From Peromyscus leucopus (lineage: Eukaryota > Chordata > Mammalia > Rodentia > Cricetidae): a DNA stretch of 64,000 bases. The translations under genes were made by a program, and so were the position numbers. This document shows positions 21,701-30,046 of the stretch, piece by piece. The notes below the pieces were generated by a model, which made no database searches, was not told where the DNA came from, and saw only the letters and a program-made list of their open reading frames with translations. The DNA lies in contig NC_051079.1 of the NCBI RefSeq assembly GCF_004664715.2, positions 61,865,660-61,929,659 of the forward strand, given 5' to 3'. How positions within the stretch are numbered: position 1 is the first letter of the stretch; every line of letters starts with the position of its first letter.

Positions 21701-23033
21701 TGCCTCACTTCTGCTAACCACAATGTTTCTGGATTTTCTTAACTAGAAGTCTGTGGGGAAGGATTCTGGGAAGCATAGTCTAGTCAAGGTGACATGTTAG
21801 AAAGCCACCCTGCCATGATGCAGCTCCTAAAGGTCTCAGCAATCACCTGAGGATAACTGACAGAAGTACATTGGGGGAATCGTAAAGACCATGGATTCAT
21901 GATGGTCCCAGCAAGCAAAGAAATCCTGTCAAGCTCATCCATAACAGTCTTGCTGGTCTCAGCTGTATATGTGTTACTCATCCAAGTATTGAAAACTTGG
22001 CCCATAGTTATCACTGTACATGATACTGAGGTCTAGAAATGCAATTTTATAAAATGCATCAGTATATATTACAAGTGATACACAGATCTCCAGTTTATTA
22101 TGGACATTGATGCTCAAAATATAGAATCTAGTATATTATGGAGAAGCCAGTCCTTGTTTGAGTTTTTTGAGATGCTCCAGAAGTTGGAAACAACTTAATC
22201 GTTTCTATTTCTAAGCTGTTCTATTTTAAAATTATTTTAAAATAATTTTCTTGTTCTACTTATTGGTTTTTATGTTAGTTTTTCTTTGAGGAATGTTTGG
22301 TGGTGGTAACAGTGTTGACTGCTGTGGAAAATTTGGGATAGTGGGTGGCAAGATGAAGGTCAGTTCTGTCATTTCCCTAGGCTTCAGATTTCCATAGCTG
22401 CAGGCTAAGGCACTGTGCTACTCATCCACCTTGCAGTCTAAAAGTCTCCTCCACGCCTGGACTGGCTGAGAAGACCATTGGGTAGATTCTAAAGCTGGTA
22501 CCAGGCACCCTGGGGCAGAGTCTGCAAGCAGTCCCTCCTGTGGTACAGAGAAGCCGGTTCCACTCTTCAGAGGATGGTGGAACAGTCTGCGAGTTTCCTC
22601 ACTAGGCTCATCACCTGACTGCTCTGTGGTATGAGCTCAGGATGGTGGTGTGATGTCTGCAAGCAGCTGGCTGCCTCTAAGGGTCAGCTTCCCCAGGCTT
22701 TCCCAAACTCACAAACAGGACCTCTGTGGCTACATGAATCTCAAGGGTGTGGGGCCGGCAGCCCCAATCTCTGGGGTCTTTGACAAACCCTGCTCAAGGG
22801 GTTTCCTCCCTTCTGTGGAGAAAATATGTGCTGGGGACGAGGGGAGACCCACCCAAAGACCAGCACCTAGAGCCGCTCAGATGAAGGAGCTGCCCCTCTG
22901 GACATTGTTGGGGAACCCAGACAGCCTCTTAATTTTTTTTTTCTTTTTTGTTTGTTTCAGGCTACATAAACTGTTAGCAGTAAATGAAAATGAGTATTTT
23001 ACTCAACTGCAGTTGAAAGAAGAAATATTGTAG
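10774..23033 (+). CDS. MBD1: MBD1, methyl-CpG-binding domain protein 1 (whole gene, coding span)
   Basis: Nuclear repressor that binds methylated CpG through its N-terminal MBD and, in this family, recruits chromatin-modifying partners through a C-terminal repression domain. The coding exons are 10774-10883, 14093-14207, 14295-14491, 14569-14651, 14887-14927, 15305-15451, 15546-15674, 15855-15929, 16022-16132, 16215-16283, 16828-16998, 17331-17633, 17722-17844, 18197-18328 and 18416-18477, then either 19693-19732 or 22961-23033. All junctions are GT-AG and one frame runs through, giving 635 or 646 residues (human about 605, mouse about 636, from memory). MBD is at residues 1-70, CXXC1 about 183-231, CXXC2 about 232-274, CXXC3 about 360-416 and the repression domain about 520-622. 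The start is the exon 2 ATG, which begins MAEDWQDCPALGPGW as in orthologues. Oddities are an Ala/Gly tract in exon 4 and a 17b exon copied from CFAP53. Confidence 0.95.
12690..12890 (+). mobile_element. Degenerate B4/B1-type SINE
   Basis: Diverged 'aatcctagcactgg' box and an A-rich end (aaacaaaacaaaat). Divergence suggests an old copy. Confidence 0.55.
12985..13147 (-). mobile_element. B1 SINE, reversed
   Basis: T-rich left end, 'gagacaagg', 'gaccaggctggcc' and 'agattaaaggcatgtgctac' in the order of a reverse B1. Confidence 0.85.
13150..13900. repeat. Old mammalian interspersed repeat
   Basis: The 'agtcatacgttgctta' and 'tcttatgggactattgtgta' segments are like an ancient eutherian repeat I recognise by sequence but cannot name with confidence. 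It is heavily decayed; the open frame at 13,661-13,906 is not a gene. Confidence 0.35.
14093..14207 (+). CDS. MBD1: MBD1 exon 3: second half of MBD
   Basis: Acceptor ctcag|ccccac, donor CCCAAG|gtgctt. Encodes residues 37-75, including Arg44-Ser45 and the VELTRYLG and GILCYP segments that close the MBD fold. Starts in phase 2 and ends in phase 0. Confidence 0.95.
14295..14491 (+). CDS. MBD1: MBD1 exon 4: basic linker with Ala/Gly tract
   Basis: Acceptor cctccag|acc, donor CTTGG|gtgagt. A lysine-rich segment (NKKKKKPSKPAKAK, like a nuclear localisation signal) is followed by a 16-residue Ala/Gly run at residues 118-133 (bases 14,421-14,468). Human and mouse, as I recall, have an acidic DTDTAPAS-type sequence there. 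The flanking VGPQ and APASLPA segments are conserved. Confidence 0.93.
14569..14651 (+). CDS. MBD1: MBD1 exon 5: Cys-rich segment
   Basis: Acceptor ttttag|gtgc, donor CGAG|gtgagt. Encodes CCENCGIRLSWD and CKDCR, a four-cysteine cluster ahead of the first CXXC domain. Confidence 0.93.
14887..14927 (+). CDS. MBD1: MBD1 exon 6 (41 nt)
   Basis: Very short exon between caccag|cac and TTTAGG|gtaaga, encoding AQRIAFNREQRMFR, a segment conserved with human and mouse. It is phased so that exon 5 plus exon 6 restore frame before CXXC1. Confidence 0.93.
15305..15451 (+). CDS. MBD1: MBD1 exon 7: CXXC zinc finger 1
   Basis: 49 codons, phase 0 at both ends. Contains CGECTAC and CGACSIC and closes with KCERRRC. 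It lacks the KFGG motif of CXXC domains that bind unmethylated CpG, as is known for this finger in the family. Confidence 0.95.
15546..15674 (+). CDS. MBD1: MBD1 exon 8: CXXC zinc finger 2
   Basis: 43 codons, phase 0 at both ends. Contains CGVCRGCQTQEDCGRC and ends RRCFW. It also lacks KFGG. The neighbouring finger exons share phase, consistent with tandem exon duplication and with known exon skipping in this gene. Confidence 0.95.
15855..15929 (+). CDS. MBD1: MBD1 exon 9: optional 25-residue linker
   Basis: Acceptor ctgccag|cac, donor CCTACT|gtgagt; 25 codons in phase 0, starting HFAHRFRGH. It corresponds to an alternative exon in human MBD1 isoforms (HLAHR-type, from memory), so it is probably a cassette exon here. 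Confidence 0.8.
16022..16132 (+). CDS. MBD1: MBD1 exon 10: basic/proline linker
   Basis: Acceptor cttctag|ggt, donor GAGCTG|gtaagg. A basic start (GKRDCRKSGSK) leads to a proline-rich part (QPLPPRPASQHPEP). Phase 0 at both ends. Confidence 0.93.
16215..16283 (+). CDS. MBD1: MBD1 exon 11
   Basis: Acceptor tctgcag|cac, donor GAGCTA|gtgagt; encodes the conserved EFIYYCVDEDEL segment before the third CXXC domain. Confidence 0.94.
16828..16998 (+). CDS. MBD1: MBD1 exon 12: CXXC zinc finger 3 (KFGG type)
   Basis: 57 codons, phase 0 at both ends. Contains CGACAAC, CGHCDFC and KPKFGG (residues 395-398), the motif that lets this CXXC domain bind unmethylated CpG in the family. MBD1 can therefore read both methylated and unmethylated CpG. 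Confidence 0.96.
17331..17633 (+). CDS. MBD1: MBD1 exon 13: basic, low-complexity linker
   Basis: Acceptor tctcacag|aag, donor TTACAG|gtaagg. 101 codons with an Arg/Pro-rich part and the conserved GFVLPPPDTDFVFLQEG segment. An internal CAG|gtagag at 17,519 is read through to keep the conserved sequence. Confidence 0.93.
17722..17844 (+). CDS. MBD1: MBD1 exon 14
   Basis: Acceptor tatgcag|gag, donor AGCAAG|gttagc; 41 codons. Contains MPQVKQEKTDAPEEW, with a VKQE motif of the SUMO-acceptor type (psi-K-x-E). Start of the repression-domain region. Confidence 0.92.
18197..18328 (+). CDS. MBD1: MBD1 exon 15: acidic part of repression domain
   Basis: Acceptor cttccag|gca, donor CCAGTG|gtcagt; 44 codons. 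Contains a second VKQE motif (PPVKQEPPGPEED) and a strongly acidic run conserved with mouse and human. Confidence 0.94.
18416..18477 (+). CDS. MBD1: MBD1 exon 16: core of transcriptional repression domain
   Basis: Acceptor ccctag|atc, donor CCAAG|gtgtgc. Encodes ITEIFSLGGTRLRDAAAWLP, the conserved C-terminal segment that in the family contacts the co-repressor MCAF1/ATF7IP. Ends in phase 2, so either 17a or 17b can follow. Confidence 0.95.
18594..18740 (+). repeat. Duplicated unit with two (TG)n tracts
   Basis: The stretch 'attacagtgcacagccagta' followed by a TG tract occurs twice, about 80 bp apart (18,594 and 18,676), each copy ending in a 'cactgtaa' segment. It lies in intron 16 of MBD1. 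Confidence 0.9.
19693..19732 (+). CDS. MBD1: MBD1 exon 17a: conserved terminal exon
   Basis: Acceptor ttctctag|gtcc with a pyrimidine tract. Completing the phase-2 codon from exon 16 gives ...PRSKDLKNPEAKMQ and TAG, matching the human C-terminus (SKDLKKPGARKQ, from memory). This is the ancestral ending. Confidence 0.88.
20148..20153 (+). terminator. MBD1: Poly(A) signal for MBD1 17a transcripts
   Basis: AATAAA about 0.42 kb after the 17a stop codon, followed by a 'tgtttggtgagctcct' GU-rich-like stretch. Plausible, not proven. Confidence 0.55.
20160..22940. other. MBD1 sequence between alternative last exons
   Basis: 2.8 kb of intron for 17b transcripts. Several small open frames occur, none with splice signals or a known domain. 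I see no full-length repeat in it. Confidence 0.5.
22961..23033 (+). CDS. MBD1: MBD1 exon 17b: terminal exon copied from CFAP53 exon 3
   Basis: Acceptor gtttgtttcag|gctac. Spliced to exon 16 it encodes RLHKLLAVNENEYFTQLQLK, three more residues and TAG. Mouse MBD1, as I recall, ends with nearly the same sequence. The exon and its acceptor align with CFAP53 exon 3 (32,381-32,554): the shared tttttgtttgtttcag, the same phase and similar coding (RLRELLASEENEYFTEMQ). In the MBD1 copy the homologous CFAP53 frame is broken by deletions after the stop, and the copy ends at a lost donor (TTCAGgaa, where CFAP53 has TTCAG|gta). Confidence 0.88.
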
Positions 23034-23745
23034 GAGAGAAAAAACAATTATTATTAAGAGAAGAAAGACATTCTTTTGTGGCTGAAAAGCTGAACCCGGA
23101 ATTCAGGAAATGGAATCCAAATCTAGAGATGTACCATGTAGAAAACCTGAAGTGGTTGGGTTACAAATCATTAAGCATGCTAATTTTGAAGGAAACTGAC
23201 CTTAAGAGGGCATACACATGAGTTGCACTCAGACTATTAGTATCCGTCAGTGACTGACCTTGTTACTGACCCTCCCTCGTCTACTTTTCTGTTCTTATTC
23301 TCCCCCACTTAAGAGCAGGGGTACCAAAGCAGCATTCATAATTGGCTCTTCAACATTATAACTCCATCTTACTGTTGATGGGAACTACAGCTGTGGTCCC
23401 CACGAGTGCTGGGGACAATCTAGTTCCCTGGACTATGTTGCCAGTTTTGCCTGAGTTTCTGGCTCAAGAATTGAGTAGCTGAACTTGTGATCTGCAAGTG
23501 CTGGTCCACTCTGATTCCTCCGTTCAGACTATCGTGTTCAGCCCAGTAAGACTACTTACTGCCCCACCAGTGCGTCTGACCTGCCTGCTTCCTGTGTTCA
23601 CCCAAGTGTAAGCCCCATTCTCCGTTCGGTGCAGTGGGAAGATTCTCTTCACAGATATTACTGGTTGTGTGGCTCTATATAGCACTTAAGCTCTTTGAGC
23701 CTTAATCGATTTCATTATAAAATAAAGCTAATGATACTTTCAGTT
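23034..23745 (+). other. MBD1: MBD1 17b 3' UTR and poly(A) signal
   Basis: Begins with the remainder of the CFAP53-derived copy (to about 23,105) and continues to AATAAA at 23,721-23,726. An A-run at 23,811-23,822 lies downstream. The 3' end is inferred. Confidence 0.6.
23721..23726 (+). terminator. MBD1: Poly(A) signal for MBD1 17b transcripts
   Basis: AATAAA about 690 bp after the 17b stop and 574 bp before the CFAP53 start codon, followed at some distance by the GT-rich 'aaggttgtttctgg'. Confidence 0.6.
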
Positions 23746-24129
23746 CCTTCAACCCTGTAAGATTGTTGTCAACCTCAAAGGTTGTTTCTGGAAATATTTT
23801 GCAAATTGTAAAAAAAAAAAAATCAAGCATAATTTTGCCATGTGATTATTACCGCCATCAATATTAACTTCAAGGTAGTAGAAAATTTAACCTTGTCACT
23901 CATGGCCCACTAACCTTTCACGTGCTTTTAGGTCAATTACAGGTGACAGCGAACTGGATTGTTTTGACCCTTCAGTTAGAGGTGTGCCCCGTCTGGTTCC
24001 ATTACTCCACTACCACCACTCCCCCATCCAGTGGTGGGGCATCTGGCAAGCCCTGGAGGACGAGAAGGAGGTGTTCCTGCCAGGGGCCGGGCAATGGATG
24101 GGCGGGGTGATAACAGCAGAGTGCTGTTA

Positions 24130-24299
24130 CGGGCCAGTGACCAGGGAGGGACAACTTCCGCTTGACCCGCCCACCTTCACTAGCGGCTCGTAGGAGGGGT
24201 GGCTCACCATGGCAACGGGCATCTGCGTCTAGGAATTAGACTCCGCTGGGCGTTGCGGTTCCCGGTTCCTGGTCGCAGCCATCCCAAGGAGACTTGAAA
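24130..24299 (+). promoter_or_regulatory. CFAP53: CFAP53 promoter region with X-box-like motif
   Basis: A short moderately GC-rich stretch between MBD1 and CFAP53. CTCACCATGGCAAC at 24,203-24,216 resembles an RFX X-box: a perfect GGCAAC half-site with a weaker left half. RFX factors drive cilium genes, so the site fits the product. Transcription start not determined. Confidence 0.55.
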
Positions 24300-24368
24300 A
24301 TGTACAGCCAACGGTTTGGCACTGTCCCCAGGGAATTTAAAGGCCCCACTCCCAAGGCGGTGATCATA
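24300..24368 (+). CDS. CFAP53: CFAP53 exon 1
   Basis: ATG at 24,300, donor ATCATA|gtaagt; 23 codons, phase 0. MYSQRFGTVPREFKGPTPK is clearly orthologous to the mouse N-terminus. Confidence 0.93.
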
Positions 24369-25459
24369 GTAAGTACAGGCTGTTTGTACGGGAAGCTTAC
24401 GACTTTTTGCATCTGGTGGAGCCTGTCCTTCACCTGGGAAGCAGGTCCCTGATGCAGCGGGGTTTGAGGAAGAAAAGGTTGTTGCTCACCTGTCTATCAT
24501 TCTGCCCACACCCACCCCATCCTTTTCTACTCCAACCTCTAGCTACAATCACCACTTGGGATCTTTGTGTTTTTGTTTTGCCTTCAGTCTCCTCCAAAAG
24601 GAAAGATCTGACCCCTTGCTATGAGCTTGGGTGTTAGAGCATTATGGAAGGGCACTGGGCCAGGAGGCAGATCTATACTGGCTATGGTTCAATGGCACAA
24701 CCTTGGATTGCTCTTGTGACCCTATGGAAATAGTCTATAGAAAAGGACTTGGGCTTTGAATGCTGTGTGTGATAATGGAATGTTCCCTGTGCCCCCCTAA
24801 ATGAGTAAATAGCTGGTGTGGTAGGGACAAAAGTGCCCCTACAGACTGAAAGCAAGCCAGGTAGTTGCCTCCTAGGATGGGCTGATAATGGTAGCCCATA
24901 AGAATGGAATTTAATTTTGCTCAGAATACACGCACTCCTATGGGCTTCTTTATTCCTGCAAACTGGTTTCTACAGACCAGAAAAACGTGCACTGTGTAAT
25001 TAGAGTTATGGCTGGAACCACTACAGGGTGTATAGCACTAAAGAATAATCAGGGGTAAATCCAGTGACCCTGGGAGTTTCCCCTTCATTAAAAGCCCCAT
25101 TCACATGGTGGAAAAGCTTCCTCCTAAATAAGCCATTAAAAGTAGGTAGACGGTTATGGTCTCTATGGTGGCAACTTGTGGAAGAAAGATTTGGGCTAGT
25201 CAAGAATACAGCTGTAATATGGTACATAGGGCACATACCATATTTCCACTTACAGACCTCCCTCTTCTCTAGGTCCAAGGACTATAGAATCTGGCCCTGG
25301 AAGAAAGTAGTCTGGAAACTGCTGTGGGCTTTAAGGGCTCAAGATAACTCCATGAGGGACAGAATCAGAACACTTTTGGGTCATGTATCTCAATGTAGTG
25401 CTCAGGGTCCAGGCCCTTTGTTGGAGAACATATTTATGTTCATAACCAATAAGGATCAG

Positions 25460-25518
<59 letters not shown>

Positions 25519-28500
25519 CAGACTGCTAAAGCTGAACCAGGCCACTGAATACTGTGTGCTTACAGAAAAAGAAATAGGAGGCAAAAGAAGGCAGAGTTGT
25601 TTCTTTTTCTCTGGTGTATAAGTGTGTGATAAGAAATGCAGACATGATGCCAAGTGGTGGTGGTGGCGGCGGCGGCGGCGGCGGCTGCGCACGCCTTTAA
25701 TCCCAGCACTTGGGAGGCAGAGCCAGGCGGATCTCTGTGAGTTCGAGGCCAGCCTGATATACTGAGCAAGTTCCAGGATAGGCTCTAAAGCTACACAGAG
25801 AAATCCTGTCTCAAAAAACAAAACAAAACAAACAAACAAACAAAAAAAACCAAAAAAAAAAAACCAAAAAACAAAACAAAACAAAAAAAAAAAACAGAGA
25901 GAGAGAGAGAGAAGAAAAGAAATGCAGATATGAAAGGATGAGAGGTAACAATTGATGAAGCATAGACTCTCAGAAATTCTCTAGGAAAAAGCAATTAAAA
26001 AAAAAGAATAGTGAGGTGAGTAGCCACCTAGTGTGTAGGCCAGATTCAAATCTAGATGAAGTCACTGTTCTTTAAAATAGGAACCTGAGATGTTATAGTA
26101 GCCAAGTCCTTCCTTGATCTTCACAAATCTTTGCTCTTTCTTTAGTGTGGTCAGAGCATTAGTGTCCATTATTATAGTTGCTAACCACATATGACTTCAC
26201 TTCTGGAAATGTGTTGAGTCACATTTTGAAAAGATAATATTCTGGATATATTGGATAAATAAAATATATTATCACAATCAATTTCCTATTTTCACTTAAC
26301 TAATTCAGTTACAAGAAAAACTTCAGTTATGTATCTGTAGTATATTTCTATTGAACAGTGTGGATTTTGGTCATTGACAAGCCTGTTCCTTGATTGGTAT
26401 CACCTTTTTCCGTTTTTTAGACAATTCAAGGTCCTTCCTTCATCCAGAGACTGGGAACTCAGCTAGGTGTGGTGATACACGCCTGTAACTACAACATTTG
26501 GGAGGGAGAGGCAGATGATCAGTTAAAGAGAAACCTGGAGCCAGCCAGAGCTACATGATACCATGTCTCAATGCCCCAAGCCTTCCAAGGCTTCCAGGTC
26601 TAGCTACCACCCACGCTATTTCTCATCAACTCTTACCCATGTTCCCCCTTTAGTCAAAGTGTACTTCAGGTCTTGATTCCTGTCCTGACAGCTATCAATA
26701 ATTGCATCTAGCTGGCCTGTGAATTGTTCTCAGCCCACCCTTGTCTACCAGAAGCCTAAGTTCTTGCTGTGTCTCCTGCCCAAGTGACCCTGAGCTACTT
26801 CATTGTCACAGAATCTGTACTCATAAAATACCAGGATTGTTAGAGAATAGTAGTTTAATTAAATTACTCTAGACTCCAAAGAGTTTTGATGTGGATTTGC
26901 TTCTCATGAGACACTTCCTACTCTTCTCTTGGGTCTGCTTCCCAGTTCATCCTATCAGCTGTGTCTAGGTACCTTTTTGTGTGCCCCAAACCCGAAACAT
27001 TTCTGCCCCGCCTGCAGGGCTTCAACGGGTTCTCGACCACCCTAAGGAGGGAATGTAGGGACAGGAGATACAAAGGAAAGACACCAAGTCTGGATTCTGA
27101 TCAAGGTGCACTTTATTTCTCTTCCACAAAGGTTTATATAGCTCCACAGGGTGGGGGGGGGAGCAAGAAGCTGTCATCTGCATAAGGTGGGGCAAGCTAA
27201 CAGGATGTTTGTATAGGATGTTTACAGGGTGAGAGGGTCAAGGGCTCTGACTCAGTGAGTGTCCTGTTGCTAGGCAACCTGACTGTAAGATGATCTAGTT
27301 TCCTGTCTTATTGGGGTTCTGTATTTTTCCACTAACTAGAGATTCTGTCCTTGTCCCTGATACTTTTCATCAGTTTATCTTTGGATGCTGTGTTTGTTTA
27401 TTTCCTTTCAATGCTCTACTACAAATCCCCAACCCAGTATCTGATAATCCTGGCACCAATGTTCTAAATGTAATTCAGCAGAATAATGAGTCCGCCTGTG
27501 CCTTCTGGGTTTATTTCTATGAATGAGCACCCACATGCCACCACTCACCCAAGGATTACTGCATAAAACTGCTGCTGAAAACATGATGTTCAAAATTACT
27601 GATTTCTTGGTGGCACCAAAAGGTACAGAGACTGAATCAAGACCACCCAGAAACACTTGTTCACTCACTTATATTGAGAGACTAAATGTGGGAAGAGTAG
27701 GCTCAATGCTAGTGATACAGAAATGATAAAGATGTAGTCAAGGAGATTTCATTTAGTGTGTGGATACATATTCAAAGTGTGTGGGCATGTTCAATGTTTG
27801 AGTGACCGTTGTGCCAAGAGAATACATTTAAAGTGTAGCATCCCAGGAAACGCTGAAGGAAGACCCCAGGCCCAAGTAGGATGCAAGAACAAAGAGCGTT
27901 TATTATACCAGCACGCATGTGCAGTTGTTTATGGTGGTATTTTATTTGTACTGAAATGTGATTTTCATTGTATGTTAAGAAATAAAGTTGCCCGGGGGTC
28001 AGAGCTATTAGAGCCATAGCAAGAGCGTGGCGGTGGTAGCGCACGCTTTTAATCCCAGCACTTGGTAGAAGAGCTAGGTAGATCTCTGTGTGTTCAGGGA
28101 TACAGCCAGCATTGGAGACATACGCCTTTAAGACCTGGAGGGCGGTACTTACAGGCAGTGACGAGGCAGTCATGTGTTTGGGTTTACAACCAACGAGAAG
28201 GCAGAACAGAAAGACTATTTAAAGACAGACACACAGGAAGTAGCTCTCTTTCGGGGAAGCTAGGAGCACTGCAGGAGGTAAGATTTTAGCTCTGAGCTCT
28301 GACCTCTCGGCTTTCTCTTTTATATTGGTTCTGTGTTTTTTATTTTAATAAGACGGTTGGTTACATCTACAGTTGTTCACCTGGACAAAATGGCGGTGAC
28401 CCCGAGAGGGACTGGTAGGCTCCTTTTAAGTACAGCTAAAGGACGTTTCAGGGTCAACTACATAATAACTGCTTGGTTAAGCAGGCAGCAGTTACATTAG

Positions 28501-29772
28501 TATATTTCTAATTGGCTGTGGTTTAGTCTTATCATTTTTGGACACATCTGCATAAGCTCTGAAGTGGCCCAGAAGGGGCTGCTGGGTTTGTCCTTGAGAC
28601 ACTGTTGAAAGACCCCCAGGGGAGATCTTCCTTCAGGAGAGACCCCAAACCCAAGGAACACGCCGAAACCACAGATCAGATGCAAACAGCAAGAGGGTTT
28701 ATTCAGATACACAGGTACCTGGGGCAAAGTCTCTCGGAGGACTTGCGCGCCTTCCTAGGGCAAGGGGGACTTTTTATAGGATCCCAGGGGCAGAGGCGTG
28801 GTTACAGAAGTGAGAAGCATAGTTACAGGGTTCCTATTGGTTGTTTTAAAGAAGGCCAGGGTGAACTTGGGGACATATTTTTAATTCTCGGAAATTTGAT
28901 GTGTGTGGCTGACTTGGCCTTGCCTAGGGTACAGTGGGTGTTTTCCCAGCCCAGCTGCTTATTCCTCAAGGCCGGTGGCCGACTACAGTTATCTCTCTCA
29001 AGGCCGGGTGGCCGGCCATAAATATCCTGTTTTGACTCAACGGTTTTTCTCCCAAGGCCGGTGGCCAACCACAGTTATCTCTCTCAAGGCCGGGTGGCCG
29101 GCCACAGCTGTGAACCCCTGTTTTTCTGGTTCTTGCCTTTCAGAATGGTGTTTCTTAGGCTAAGTTATTGGGACGGGGGGGGGGCATTTCATTGGCCCAA
29201 CGCCCCATGTCCTCATAATGGAGTGGGGGTCTTTCACTGTGAGGCTGACTTAGACCCTCTGGGTTTGTCCTCTCCCTCGACCCTGAATGTAAGGGTCTTG
29301 TAGATAAGTGACCCTTTGTCGGAAAAGACACCTGTTTGTCCTTCTCAGAGAACTGGAACCTAAATTCAGCTGTGAAAATGGGAGAGTTTAACCCCTTCAA
29401 AAGAAACTGAAACTATCCCCAAAATGTCTGTCACATAGGTCTTGCATTCAAACTTTTAAAAACCAACCAAATCAGAGTAAATTTCTAATAGCAGCCCCCT
29501 CCTCCAGTCTTCTTTCCTTTCTTCATTTCTTCCTTTTTGGTCTTTCACAATTTAGTACATGTATAGTTAAATAGTAGCCCTCTTTTTTTTTTTCATTGAA
29601 AGTGTTCTGATGCTAATAACTGATTACAGTGTGCGGACAGTAGGTCACAGGGGCAGGCTTGAGAAAGCCCCTAATTCTTGTTATCCAGGTCTAGCCTATT
29701 TGAAGTACTTTGAGCATAACATTTACATCTCTGGTTGACTAAATAATTTCTAGAACCTAGTCTGTTAAATTT

Positions 29773-29811
<39 letters not shown>

Positions 29812-29837
29812 CTATCATCTATCTATCTATCTATCTC

Positions 29838-29896
<59 letters not shown>

Positions 29897-29916
29897 CTAT
29901 CATCTATCTATCTATC

Positions 29917-29956
<40 letters not shown>

Positions 29957-29994
29957 CCTATCTATCTATGTATCTATCTACTATGTATCTACTA

Positions 29995-30046
<52 letters not shown>

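Noticed and set aside
22650..23033. A separate 127-codon gene ending at 23,033
   Set aside because: Only its last 24 codons are coding, as MBD1 exon 17b; the upstream part is intron before the acceptor at 22,960.
25064..25621. 185-codon open frame in CFAP53 intron 1
   Set aside because: It crosses a 56-nt A-run read as lysines, has no splice or promoter context and no known domain.
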